A program made the translations under genes and the position numbers. From Balneolia bacterium (GTDB lineage Bacteria > Bacteroidota > Rhodothermia > Balneolales > Cyclonatronaceae): a DNA stretch of 35,687 nucleotides. The stretch spans positions 1 to 35,687 of the forward strand of contig PXCK01000004.1 in NCBI GenBank assembly GCA_003566635.1, written 5' to 3'. Numbering within the stretch: the first letter of the stretch is position 1; the number at the start of each line of letters is the position of its first letter. This document shows, one piece after another, positions 15,085 through 23,281 of the stretch. Under the pieces are notes generated by a model. That model saw nothing but the letters and a program-made list of their open reading frames with translations, did not search any database and was not told the DNA's origin.

Positions 15085-17418
15085 TTAATTAGTCGGACTA
15101 AATTCCTTTGGTGGATTAACATGCATCAAATGCTTAACAAAGTAATCCATTGTTCTCCTCATTTTGTAATTTTCGTTGGCATAGCCGTGATTACGATTTG
15201 GAAGTACAATCAAGTCGAAATCCTTGTTGTGACGTATGAGTTCGTTAATAACCAAATGAGTCATATTCGGATGAACATTATTATCCATCGTACCATAACT
15301 AAGCAATAGTTTACCGCCAAGATTCTCGGCCTGCAACTGAAGTGCCTGATTTTCAAATGAATCTACTCCATCTTCATCAACAGTTAATTGTCCCTGAAAC
15401 TTCTCACCCCAATAAAATGTGTATCCTCTATTGTCTAAATTTCCGGCACCGGCTACCCCAACTTTAAAGAAATCGGAGTGGTTAAACAAAGCGGCTGTAG
15501 TTGCAAAACCTCCACCTGAGTGACCATACATACCAACACGGTCAACATCAATAAAACTATAGCGCTCTGCCAAATCGATAGTTGCTGATTTTTGATCCGG
15601 CAACCCGTTGTCAGCCATATCGCCGTAATAGTATGTGTGGAATTCGCGTGATCGCATAGGTGTACCAAATGCATCTATTTGCAGTACAACAAAGCCTAGC
15701 TCAGCTATTGCGTGTGTGTTGCCTCGCCTTAACGGACTAAAAGAACGACCTCCAACACTACCAACCTGTGGACCGGGATAAATATTAATTACAACAGGAT
15801 ATTTCTTGTTCTCATCAAAATCGGATGGTAAATACATCACACCGTAAACATCGGTTACACCATCTCTTGCTTTTGCGCTAAAAGGAACTGGCATTCTCCA
15901 CCCTGTGGCTAGTAAATCTTCTATATCGGCTTGCTCAAGTTCCATGAGAATTTCCCCCGAATGATCTCTCAATACTGTAACCTGAGGTGTTGTAAAGTCA
16001 GAGAAGGTATCAACCAAATAATCAAATCCGGGAGAAAAAACCACAGAGTGATTACCCTCATCAGGTGTATAAGTACGTAAATCACTTCCATCAAATGAAA
16101 TAGAATAATAGTATTCCTGATATGGGTCTCTTTCTTCATCCATGCCAACGCCTGAGAACCAAATTCTACGTTCTTCTTCATCTACATGAATGATGTCTAC
16201 TACATTCCAGCTTCCTGTTGTGATTTGATTCTTAAGTTCACCAGTATTCAAATCATGAAGATACAGATGTCCCCAATTATCTTGTCTTGAAAACCAAATA
16301 AATTCATTCGAGTCGAATAAAACCCTCCAGTTTGGAACACCTCTTGATGTAAGATTTGTCTCTATAAAAATTTCATCATGCTCATGGAAAATCTCTCTTA
16401 CTTCTCCCGTTGAGGTATCAGCAATTTTAAGTGTTACATCCTTGTAGTCTCTTGATGTACCAACATAAGCCAGCATATCGCCTGAAGCACTAAATTGATT
16501 GTCAGCCCAATATGCACCTCTTGTAAGTCCACAGCAGTTTGATGTACGCTGATGATATGGGTCTGACTGAATACGTACCATCTCGCCACTTTCCAGATTG
16601 ATAACTACCCTGTGGTGCATTGGCACATGTTCATCACCGGGTAAGGCATACGGCCATGATACCAACTCGGGGCGTCCATCTGCTGTGCGTAGTAGATGCA
16701 TCAACTCAACATCTTTTTCATCTAGCTGGTAGGTAGAAATCATGCTTCCATCAGCTGACCAATACAGGATTGGGCGAGCTGAACTTGACCAACCTTGAGA
16801 ATCGGTTGCATAACCAAACCCTTCTTCCCCGTCGGTCGTAAGCTGTGTATCCTCACCGGTTTCCATGTTACGTACAAATAAATTGTGATTTTGGATGTAA
16901 GCAGCATGGCGACCATCCGGCGATAGTACACTGGCAGCAGGTCGGCTTATATCCGATAAACTTCCAAGCTCTCCAACTCCTCCATTTATTCTATCAAAAA
17001 CCCATTCACGATTACTGTAGGTGAAATAAACTTCACTAAAATCATCACTTACCGATTGTATAGAAATTGGCAGACGTTCAGCATTAATTTCGGCATCATC
17101 ATCGGCAATAGACAGTAGTTCTGCCATTGAATCGTTATCAAACAGCAATTCGCGAGTTTGGCTGTTCGCATCAACCAAATAATATAACATCCCGTCTCTA
17201 TCATTAACGGTGTAGTAAAAAGCGTGGTCGTTAATCCAGCTTGTATTTACTGAGTTATTAAATACAGTTCCTGCCAGATTTCTGTTCATCAAAGACCAGG
17301 CTTGTTCATACCTTTCTTCCGGCATATCCTCACTAAATTGAGCGTGAGAATCATTTACAAAACTAGCCATTAAGAAAACGGCGATGAGAAGTACAGTCGT
17401 AATTAATTTTTCATTCAT
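15085..17418 (-). CDS. S9 family dipeptidyl peptidase IV-like serine peptidase, exported
   Basis: It releases N-terminal dipeptides, typically X-Pro, from peptides in the periplasm or outside. A signal peptide (about 1-26, ending SHA) precedes the eight-bladed DPPIV N-terminal propeller (about 90-480, with RPASVLSPDGRHAAYIQNHNLFV and YWSADGSMISTYQLDE). A prolyl-oligopeptidase catalytic domain follows. The triad is visible: Ser634 in GHSGGG, Asp712 in GTMDNNVHP and His744 in NRNHGY. The Ser motif reads G-H-S-G-G instead of the animal DPPIV GWSYGG. The glutamate-rich substrate loop is seen as DEKDVEL. 777 residues is normal. It is last in the run dcd-bfd-rsmE-DUF4197-S9, 14 bp after DUF4197, and followed by a terminator. 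Confidence 0.93.
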   Translation of the reverse strand: MNEKLITTVLLIAVFLMASFVNDSHAQFSEDMPEERYEQAWSLMNRNLAGTVFNNSVNTSWINDHAFYYTVNDRDGMLYYLVDANSQTRELLFDNDSMAELLSIADDDAEINAERLPISIQSVSDDFSEVYFTYSNREWVFDRINGGVGELGSLSDISRPAASVLSPDGRHAAYIQNHNLFVRNMETGEDTQLTTDGEEGFGYATDSQGWSSSARPILYWSADGSMISTYQLDEKDVELMHLLRTADGRPELVSWPYALPGDEHVPMHHRVVINLESGEMVRIQSDPYHQRTSNCCGLTRGAYWADNQFSASGDMLAYVGTSRDYKDVTLKIADTSTGEVREIFHEHDEIFIETNLTSRGVPNWRVLFDSNEFIWFSRQDNWGHLYLHDLNTGELKNQITTGSWNVVDIIHVDEEERRIWFSGVGMDEERDPYQEYYYSISFDGSDLRTYTPDEGNHSVVFSPGFDYLVDTFSDFTTPQVTVLRDHSGEILMELEQADIEDLLATGWRMPVPFSAKARDGVTDVYGVMYLPSDFDENKKYPVVINIYPGPQVGSVGGRSFSPLRRGNTHAIAELGFVVLQIDAFGTPMRSREFHTYYYGDMADNGLPDQKSATIDLAERYSFIDVDRVGMYGHSGGGFATTAALFNHSDFFKVGVAGAGNLDNRGYTFYWGEKFQGQLTVDEDGVDSFENQALQLQAENLGGKLLLSYGTMDNNVHPNMTHLVINELIRHNKDFDLIVLPNRNHGYANENYKMRRTMDYFVKHLMHVNPPKEFSPTN

Positions 17419-17432
17419 GATACAATATATTG

Positions 17433-18140
17433 TTAGTTAAGTGAAGAATGTCCAAATACGCGACGCAGGAGATCGGTAGTTCGCTTTACAGGGTCTTGCC
17501 TGATTGCTGCTTCTTCCTGCTCGAGTAGTGTAAATAACCCGTCAATTGCATTTTGGGTTGTATAAGCTGCGAGATCCGTTTCTACAGGGTTCACAAATGG
17601 AATGTTGTTGTACATGGTTGTGATTTCTGTCCATAACGATGTAGCCGGAGTTTGATTTAGAGCAGACTCAATAACCGGTGTAAAGGCATTTTCTAACCGA
17701 TCGGAAGTTGCACCTCTGAAATAAAGCGTAGCGGCATTAGGTTCACCTCTTAGAATGGTAAAGGCATCCTCTATCGTCATCGCTCTTACAGCATCACCAA
17801 ATATTGGAGCTGCTTCGCGGGCTGCAAGCTCTGCGGAGCGGTTCATTGTACGCACGAAATCGTCAACTAAACTCCCGGCACCAAGGCCTCTTAAAGTTCG
17901 TTCTACTTGTTGAGCTTCTGAGGGAAATGCAATAAAAATAAGCTCATTGTTTAAAAACCCACCCTCTTCAGACGCGTTACCCGCTGCTCTTTGCGCTCCT
18001 ATTTCAAGAGCTTGCTTAAGTCCATTAACAACTTCTGTCTCGGTTAAAGGTCCTCCACCCGACATAGCCAGTTGCTCAAGCTCGGCACAGGAGGTAAGTA
18101 AAAAAATCGATAAAAAAAATGTAATGACTGCGGTTTTCAT
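17433..18140 (-). CDS. DUF4197 lipoprotein
   Basis: The 235-residue protein has a lipoprotein signal with lipobox LLTSC (Cys at 18), so it should be anchored in the inner leaflet of the outer membrane or the inner membrane. The remainder is one DUF4197 domain, recognised from LTETEVVNGLKQALEIGAQRA, NNELIFIAFP, AREAAPIFGDAVRAMTIEDA, LRGEPNAATLYF and a C-terminal DGLFTLL..EEAAIRQDP..RTTDLLRRVFG. The family has no established function. It lies 38 bp after rsmE and 14 bp before the S9 peptidase, so all may share one transcript. Confidence 0.88.
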   Translation of the reverse strand: MKTAVITFFLSIFLLTSCAELEQLAMSGGGPLTETEVVNGLKQALEIGAQRAAGNASEEGGFLNNELIFIAFPSEAQQVERTLRGLGAGSLVDDFVRTMNRSAELAAREAAPIFGDAVRAMTIEDAFTILRGEPNAATLYFRGATSDRLENAFTPVIESALNQTPATSLWTEITTMYNNIPFVNPVETDLAAYTTQNAIDGLFTLLEQEEAAIRQDPVKRTTDLLRRVFGHSSLN

Positions 18141-18178
18141 AAACTTAAATTGAATTTATTTATAAGTTGGTAAAATGC

Positions 18179-18904
18179 TCATTTATTTTCAAATTTCATA
18201 TACTGAGATGAAATTCCCGCCATTAAAACTGCAGCTGTTTCTGCTCTCAACCTTAACGGTCCCAAATGTACCGGCTTAACATTGAAATCATTGATTGCCA
18301 TTGAAACTTCATTATCAGAAAAACCGCCTTCCGGACCAATTAAGCAAGTTAATTCTGTTGACAAATCGAAAGAACCCAGTCCGGTCAAAAAGGATTTTTG
18401 GTTTAGAAGCTTTTCATGAGCTATAAAGCATGTTCCGTTAATTGATTCTAAAACTTGGTGGAAGGAATCGTAGCTTTCTATTTTTGGCAACCATACACCT
18501 AGAGATTGCTTCATTGCGCTCACAGCTGTTAACTCGAGTCGATCTAAACGTAAGTGAGAACGCTCTGTGTGTTCAGATCGAAATAGTTTAATTGAGTTGA
18601 CGCCTAACTCCGTCATTTTTTCTATTGCCCATTCCAATCGTTGCCTGTTTTTTAATAGTCCTAGAGCAATGCAAACTTGTGGTTTTTGTTTAGAAAAAAA
18701 GGATCTATCTAAGACTTCAACTGTAGTTACTTTTTTATGAATCTTGTTGATAACAGCTTTATATCTACTTCCAGCTCCATCCGTTAGTATGATTTCATCA
18801 CCACTTTTTAATCGCAAAACATTAGTTGCATGGTGGGATTCGTCAGCAGAGACTGTCGCTAAGTTGTTTTTGATACTTTCCGAATCTACAAAAAAAGTAT
18901 TCAC
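18179..18904 (-). CDS. rsmE: 16S rRNA (uracil(1498)-N(3))-methyltransferase RsmE
   Basis: RsmE methylates U1498 of 16S rRNA using AdoMet. The N-terminal PUA-like part reads ADESHHATNVLRLKSGDEI (about 19-37). The C-terminal SPOUT knot shows the AdoMet loops LIGPEGGFSDNEV near 195-207 and LGPLRLRAETAA near 220-231. The start is GTG at 18904, directly after the TAG stop of the [2Fe-2S] gene and in the same frame; N-terminal alignment (MNTFFV...HH..VLR) supports this start. 241 residues is normal. Confidence 0.94.
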   Translation of the reverse strand: MNTFFVDSESIKNNLATVSADESHHATNVLRLKSGDEIILTDGAGSRYKAVINKIHKKVTTVEVLDRSFFSKQKPQVCIALGLLKNRQRLEWAIEKMTELGVNSIKLFRSEHTERSHLRLDRLELTAVSAMKQSLGVWLPKIESYDSFHQVLESINGTCFIAHEKLLNQKSFLTGLGSFDLSTELTCLIGPEGGFSDNEVSMAINDFNVKPVHLGPLRLRAETAAVLMAGISSQYMKFENK

Positions 18905-19144
18905 CTATCCGGTTGCTTTGTCGGAATCTATATAGACATCGCCGGGATAAAATTCTGTTTCGCCGGTGACCATCATTTTATTTAAATAAGGGTGACACAT
19001 GCCACAACCCATACCACATATCTTATTTTCCAATAATTGTGCGTAGGTAGTGAAATTCATTTCGGAGGCAATGTCCAAAATTTCACAAAATGTCTTTTTA
19101 TGACAAACGCATCTTTTTACTGATTTTCTTCTTCCTGTTGCCAT
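18905..19144 (-). CDS. BFD-like [2Fe-2S]-binding domain protein
   Basis: The 79-residue protein carries the cysteine pattern of bacterioferritin-associated ferredoxin-like domains: Cys12-x-Cys14 and Cys47-x2-Cys50 (CGMGCGMC), plus Cys20 and Cys43. Such domains bind one [2Fe-2S] cluster and occur as free small redox partners or within larger enzymes. Its basic N-terminus (GRRKSVKR) is unusual. It lies between the dCTP deaminase gene (2 bp upstream) and rsmE, with which it shares the reading frame across one TAG. The partner cannot be named from the sequence. Confidence 0.75.
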   Translation of the reverse strand: MATGRRKSVKRCVCHKKTFCEILDIASEMNFTTYAQLLENKICGMGCGMCHPYLNKMMVTGETEFYPGDVYIDSDKATG

Positions 19145-19146
19145 GG

Positions 19147-20328
19147 TTACTTGAAATGTTTGCTTAACTTTAACTCCTGTCCCTGATAATTACTCTTTAT
19201 TTCAGTGCCATATGTGAATTCAGGAACATCGCTATTCGCTTCAAAAAGCATACTAAAAAATGTTTGCCCATCTTCTACCAAAAACGGTACATCATGGGAA
19301 CGGACTTCAAGTACTGCTCTTGCACCTCCATCTGCCTGCTCACCACCAAATCCACTATCAAAAAATCCGGCATAGTGGGTTCGCAGTTCTCCTGAGCCAG
19401 TATCATAGGGTACCATTTCTCCCGCAAGATGGCGTGGAATCCGACAGTACTCCCTGGAAGCAAAAATATAGAATGCTTCAGGCTCCAATATTATAAAATT
19501 ATCTTTAGTTGCATAGATTGGTTCCCAGTAATCTTCTACAGCGTAATGAGCTATTTTATCTAAATCTATAAGATTACTGTTTTTCTTGGCTTTGTATCCT
19601 ACAATCTGATTTTTTTTACCTTTCAGATCAACACTCATAAATAGCCCGCTATCTAATTTCATATTCGACTCAGAAATTGGTTTTTTATGTTCGTCAAATA
19701 ATACAGGGTCTAAAGAATGTGTGCGAAGAATTTCATCATCAGAAAGTAACGCAAGACCGTGGCGAAGTCGTAATTGGTTTAGCCTATGCCCGGTACGAAC
19801 TTTAACCGGAAACGACTTTGGAACAACTTCAAGAAAAAGAGGACCTGCATACCCGGATGCAATCTCCTCAAAGCGATGGGAATAATCAGTTACAAGGCGT
19901 GTAAAAATATCAAGACGTCCTGTAGTGCTTTTAGGATTTGTGCGGGCTGTTATTTTAGCATTGGTTACAATTGCGGAGTCACCATTTGAACCGTTGGTAT
20001 TTATTGGAATACTACCTGAATCAGGCAGGTTCAAGGATTCTAACAACGGGATGATGTATGTACAATTCGGTTCCAGCACAGCACCCTCTTCTATAGAAAA
20101 AGAGTGTAATTTTAGTTTATCAACCTTATCCATTACAGTTTCGTTTTCAGGCAGGAATCCACAACGAACTCTGTAGGCAATTTTACCAAGCCTTAGATCA
20201 ATAGAATTTGGTTGAAATTGATCATCCTGCAGTGGATGACTTTCATCTGAAATTATTACCCCCGCATCCCTAAAATGCTTTAAATACTGAACAGGAATTA
20301 TCCCCTTTTTACGCAATTGTATAATCAT
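19147..20328 (-). CDS. dcd: 2'-deoxycytidine 5'-triphosphate deaminase, two-domain type
   Basis: It deaminates dCTP to dUTP on the way to dTTP. The 393-residue protein is about twice the length of the classic Dcd and matches the long COG0717/DCD form with two dUTPase-like folds. The N-terminal repeat has FQPNSIDLRLGKIAYRVRCGFLP at about 38-60 and ARTNPKSTTGRLDIFTRLVTDYSHRFEEIASGYAGPLFLEV-type motifs around 128-170. The C-terminal repeat has IFASREYCRIPRHLAGEM and the glycine-rich GELRTHYAGFFDSGFGG near 325-341. It is the first gene of the run leading through bfd and rsmE to the S9 peptidase. Confidence 0.88.
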   Translation of the reverse strand: MIIQLRKKGIIPVQYLKHFRDAGVIISDESHPLQDDQFQPNSIDLRLGKIAYRVRCGFLPENETVMDKVDKLKLHSFSIEEGAVLEPNCTYIIPLLESLNLPDSGSIPINTNGSNGDSAIVTNAKITARTNPKSTTGRLDIFTRLVTDYSHRFEEIASGYAGPLFLEVVPKSFPVKVRTGHRLNQLRLRHGLALLSDDEILRTHSLDPVLFDEHKKPISESNMKLDSGLFMSVDLKGKKNQIVGYKAKKNSNLIDLDKIAHYAVEDYWEPIYATKDNFIILEPEAFYIFASREYCRIPRHLAGEMVPYDTGSGELRTHYAGFFDSGFGGEQADGGARAVLEVRSHDVPFLVEDGQTFFSMLFEANSDVPEFTYGTEIKSNYQGQELKLSKHFK

Positions 20329-20393
20329 GGTAGAAGATAGTTTTAAAGCTTAGGGTTTGCAAGAAAATGATTTCTTTTTTTTGAGAATTTGAT

Positions 20394-20425
20394 ATAAAAA
20401 AAGGCTCCTATTTAATTTAGAAGCC
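20394..20425 (-). terminator. Rho-independent terminator of the EVE-domain gene
   Basis: GGCTTCTA pairs with TAGGAGCC (8 bp with one G-U; plus-strand 20403-20425) around a 7-nt loop and is followed by seven or more T on the minus strand. It lies 28 bp after the EVE stop and separates it from the dCTP deaminase gene. Confidence 0.83.
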
Positions 20426-20452
20426 ATTTAATCGAATATTGCTAATCAAATA

Positions 20453-20932
20453 TCAAGGTAGCTTTTCACCCGCCATCTCATGCACTTTTATCCACTCTTG
20501 CTCTGTTACAGGTTGAATAGAAAGACGTGACCCTTTTTTGATAAGCATCATATCACTTAGCAAAGGTTCATTTTTAATTTCATCCCGCAAAACCGGTGTT
20601 TCAAATTTTTTAATGAGTTTGACGTCTACCAATATCCAGCGTGGATTTTCCTCAGTACTTTTTTCGTCATAATACTTTGAATCAGGATCGAACTGGCTCG
20701 GGTCCGGATAGGGCTCACTGGCAACTTCCATGGTTCCCACTATAGCCAATGGGTTAGCCCTGGAGTGATAAAAGAAAATCTTGTCGCCAGGTCTCATATC
20801 ATCTCTCATAAAATTTCTTGCCTGATAATTTCGAATTCCCTCCCACCATGTAGTTTGATTTTCTCTCGAAGCTAAATCATCAATACTAAACTCATAGGGT
20901 TCAGATTTCATTAACCAATATCTTTTTGACAT
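20453..20932 (-). CDS. EVE domain-containing protein
   Basis: The 159-residue protein is a single EVE domain, a PUA-like fold proposed to bind modified bases in DNA or RNA. It is recognised from YWLMKSEPYEFSIDDL at about 5-20, TTWWEGIRNYQARNFMRDDMRPGDKIFFYHS at about 28-58, and the VGTMEVASEPYPDPSQFDPDSKYYD segment after it. It resembles human THYN1 and the bacterial EVE proteins. No restriction or modification gene is nearby, so a housekeeping role is as likely as defence. It has its own terminator and a long gene-free upstream region. Confidence 0.92.
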   Translation of the reverse strand: MSKRYWLMKSEPYEFSIDDLASRENQTTWWEGIRNYQARNFMRDDMRPGDKIFFYHSRANPLAIVGTMEVASEPYPDPSQFDPDSKYYDEKSTEENPRWILVDVKLIKKFETPVLRDEIKNEPLLSDMMLIKKGSRLSIQPVTEQEWIKVHEMAGEKLP

Positions 20933-21144
20933 ACTAAATTTTTTTTATTGAATAGTTATGAATCAAATTTATATCTATAAATCTAAGGACATTAGTTCGA
21001 AAAAGTAAGGTGATTTTGAGGATTGGCTAAAGATTCTAAGACGATAGACTATGAGTATAAGTTTTCACCATGACACATAAGAAGCAAAGGGTTTTATTAA
21101 CCACAAGCATGCTAGAGCTTTTAGTTACCCCCCAACCTGCTGGG

Positions 21145-21166
21145 GAGGTTTTTATGTTGAGGTGCT
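21145..21166 (+). repeat. 22-bp inverted repeat, left arm
   Basis: The arm starts GAGGTTTTTA and ends GAGGTGCT. It matches the reverse complement of 21615-21636 at 21 of 22 positions. The pair encloses 448 bp including the GGGAGAGGG palindromes. Confidence 0.8.
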
Positions 21167-21275
21167 GTTTAATTATTATCTCATTTAGAATTATAGCAAT
21201 ATCATTACAAGCCATAGATTTTAGAGATTAAATGCCTTTTACACGTTCTTTTTCCTATGAATTTACTTTTTTTTG

Positions 21276-21470
21276 TCCCTCACCCTTCCCTCTCCCAAAT
21301 TAGCTTGAGATTTCGTTGCACTTATTCAAATGGGAGAGGGTAATCCTTGCCTTAGTTATGTGCGGCAACGAATTCAGTCTTTTTTGTTCGGCTCAAGACA
21401 GACCCCCTCTCCCACATTATTGTTTTTTTTGATGTTGCAGGAAATTTGGGAGAGGGCTGGGGTGAGGGTG
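21276..21470. repeat. REP-like palindrome cluster with CCTCTCCC/GGGAGAGG arms
   Basis: Four related arms lie in the order forward, reverse, forward, reverse: 21276-21300 (CCCTCACCCTTCCCTCTCCC), 21330-21340 (ATGGGAGAGGG), 21401-21415 (GACCCCCTCTCCCAC) and 21442-21470 (GGGAGAGGGCTGGGGTGAGG). Arms 1 and 4 match along about 24 bp. They can fold as one long outer hairpin or as two smaller hairpins. Similar GGGAGAGGG..GGTGAGGG repeats are dispersed in many bacterial genomes. Confidence 0.8.
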
Positions 21471-21614
21471 TAAAACAGCTTAGAAAATTCTAATTCTTGC
21501 TATTGCAACGAACTCTAAAAGGTAATTGAAACTTTTATGGCTATCTCTAAACTGTATCTATACTTTGAAAACCCGGTTAATATCAGAAATCAATAAAAGC
21601 AAAGTATTTCCTCT

Positions 21615-21636
21615 AGCACCTCAAAATAAAAACCTC
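21615..21636 (-). repeat. 22-bp inverted repeat, right arm
   Basis: This is the partner of 21145-21166, with one mismatch. It lies about 105 bp before the TPR gene start. Confidence 0.8.
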
Positions 21637-21741
21637 TCACCTGCACTCACCTTAAAATCATGATACAAATATGGTTTGTCTTCTTTTTAAATCTACCGTA
21701 TTTTACGAGTCTGTATAAAATTTAATCACAAACTTTAAACT

Positions 21742-22428
21742 ATGGCCACCAATTTACCGAAAGATCAAATTGATTCCGATGCGCTGGTAACCTATTTCGC
21801 AGTTTTTAACTCATGGTACAAAGAAAATAAAGGCATTTTCTTTGGTGCTATAGCTGCTGTAATCTTATTAGTAGCCGGTACTATTTGGTTCTTTAGCACT
21901 TCTGCACAAAAAGAAGTAGAAGCACGCAATCTTTTAACATTTGCTGAAAATCAATTTTTAATGGGTCAATTCGAGACTGCTCTATATGGCGATGATGAAA
22001 GCATGCAACCGGGACTTATTGAAATTTCAAGTCGTTTTTCTAGAACTGAAGCGGGAAATTTAGCAAAATATTATGCCGCTGTTAGCGAGGTAAATCTCAA
22101 TAATTATGAATCTGCTTTAAGCTTTATAAGTGATTACCGTACTCCATCCGGTATTTTAGGTGTTGCACCTCTTAGCTTAGAGGGAAAGATACTCGTGCAG
22201 TTAGGTAGATATAGTGAAGCAGTACGAGTGTTTGAGCGCGCAGCTAATTGGGACACAAATGATTCTACAACTCCATTCAATTTACTTGAAGCCGCCGAAG
22301 CCGCTTATTTAGCCGGTGACCACAACAGAGCCAGAACCATTGTAAAACGTATCAAAGACGAGTTTCCTGATTCCCAGCAATTTACTCAGGCTCAGCGTCT
22401 GAACGGTATGCTATCGCTCGCAAACTAA
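21742..22428 (+). CDS. Membrane-anchored tetratricopeptide-repeat protein (YfgM-like)
   Basis: The 228-residue protein has a short cytoplasmic N-terminus, one membrane segment at about 32-51 (GIFFGAIAAVILLVAGTIWF), and a periplasmic helical part of TPR-like repeats from about 55. The best repeats are LAKYYAAVSEVNLNNYESAL (about 108-127) and LSLEGKILVQLGRYSEAVRVFERA (about 143-166). The topology is that of YfgM-type proteins, which work with the Sec/PpiD chaperone network. An alternative is a generic TPR scaffold. It is monocistronic, ending in tandem hairpins. Confidence 0.82.
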   Translation: MATNLPKDQIDSDALVTYFAVFNSWYKENKGIFFGAIAAVILLVAGTIWFFSTSAQKEVEARNLLTFAENQFLMGQFETALYGDDESMQPGLIEISSRFSRTEAGNLAKYYAAVSEVNLNNYESALSFISDYRTPSGILGVAPLSLEGKILVQLGRYSEAVRVFERAANWDTNDSTTPFNLLEAAEAAYLAGDHNRARTIVKRIKDEFPDSQQFTQAQRLNGMLSLAN

Positions 22429-22499
22429 TTTTTTTTGAAACATTAATTCTGTAGTTACGTTTATTTATCATAACTACATTTAATGACCTTTATATTGTT

Positions 22500-22536
22500 A
22501 ACCCCGATCCCTGAAAAGCCCGGGGTTTTTTATTTT
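22500..22536 (+). terminator. Rho-independent terminator of the TPR gene
   Basis: AACCCCG (22500-22506) pairs with CGGGGTT (22521-22527), followed by six T. A second hairpin, TGTAGTTA/TAACTACA (22450-22457 and 22471-22478), lies just upstream of it. The mobile-repeat copy C begins 8 bp downstream. Confidence 0.83.
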
Positions 22537-22543
22537 CCACTAT

Positions 22544-22770
22544 CCCGGATTATTCACCAAAAAATTTTCTTGGTAGCAAGGCGAAGGTGGAAAATCAGCG
22601 GAAGGGTACCTTAGTACCCTGAGTATGACTTTTTCAACTTCAACGCAGCTGGCATGGAAATTTTGCAGCATGCTAACCTCACTCAAATATGAGTGAGAGT
22701 GGTATTTTTCTAAATACAATATTTTTAAAAGTATAAGATTTAAATTTTACGCTTTCGTGAATAATTCGGG
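22544..22770 (-). mobile_element. MITE-like element, copy C (227 bp, reversed)
   Basis: Relative to copies A and B it is inverted: on the plus strand it starts CCCGGATTATTCAC and ends GTGAATAATTCGGG. The flanks are CTAT on the left and GTAT on the right, so the duplication is imperfect or TAT with one extra G. It retains the central GGGTAC/GTACCC palindrome (about 22605-22620). It fills the space between the TPR terminator and the yajQ stop codon. Confidence 0.85.
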
Positions 22771-22777
22771 GTATATT

Positions 22778-23269
22778 TCAACTTTTCATGTTAACAAATT
22801 GCAAAGGCACATCTAAGTCGGAGGATCTGAGTAACCCCATCACTTCTTGCAAATCATCTATTTTTTTACCGGTAACTCTCACCTTATCATCGTGGATTGC
22901 AGGCTGTACTTTAATTTTTGAATCCTTCACAAGCTTTACAATCTTTTTTGCAGTTTCCCGGTCAATTCCTTCCTTTATGCTTACAGATAGCTTAACGGCA
23001 CCATGAGACGTACCTTCGTGTTCTCCAAATTCAAGTACTTTGGGACTGATTTTCCTTTTGATGAAGTTAGATACCACCATCTCACGTACAGCTTTCAGCT
23101 TCATGGTATCATCAGTCAAAAGAGATATTGTTTTTGATTTACGATTAAACTCAACTTCAGTATTAGACCCTCTGAAGTCATAACGGTTTTGAATCTCTTT
23201 CTTGGTATTATTTATAGCGTTATCTACTTCCTGAATATCAATTTCATTAACTGCGTCGAATGATGGCAT
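22778..23269 (-). CDS. yajQ: YajQ family nucleotide-binding protein
   Basis: The 163-residue protein matches YajQ over its full length: [26 protein letters not shown]...RYDFRGS at 1-35, the [14 protein letters not shown] block near 65-78 and the C-terminal [32 protein letters not shown]. YajQ has two RRM-like folds. Some homologues bind cyclic di-GMP and act with a transcription regulator; others are only known to bind nucleic acids or nucleotides. It lies 12 bp after the small anchored His-rich protein gene and probably shares its transcript. Confidence 0.95.
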   Translation of the reverse strand: MPSFDAVNEIDIQEVDNAINNTKKEIQNRYDFRGSNTEVEFNRKSKTISLLTDDTMKLKAVREMVVSNFIKRKISPKVLEFGEHEGTSHGAVKLSVSIKEGIDRETAKKIVKLVKDSKIKVQPAIHDDKVRVTGKKIDDLQEVMGLLRSSDLDVPLQFVNMKS

Positions 23270-23281
23270 ATTTCTTTTATT

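Larger units (their letters stand above)
20933..21741. other. 809-bp gene-free region rich in inverted repeats
   Basis: No credible ORF is visible on either strand. The stretch lies between the divergent EVE and TPR genes. It contains a 22-bp inverted pair (21145-21166 and 21615-21636) that encloses a cluster of four GGGAGAGGG-type arms (21276-21470). Outside these, the first 200 bp show nothing I can name, and the last 100 bp must hold the promoter of the TPR gene. Confidence 0.7.

Noticed and set aside
20453-20932. EVE protein as part of a defence island
   Set aside because: No restriction, modification or other defence gene is adjacent; neighbours are housekeeping genes.
21684-21712. Bacteroidota-type promoter (TTTG, then TATTTTAC) before the TPR gene
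   Set aside because: The spacing is 20 and only part of the distal box matches; in such A/T-rich DNA this is not distinguishable from chance.
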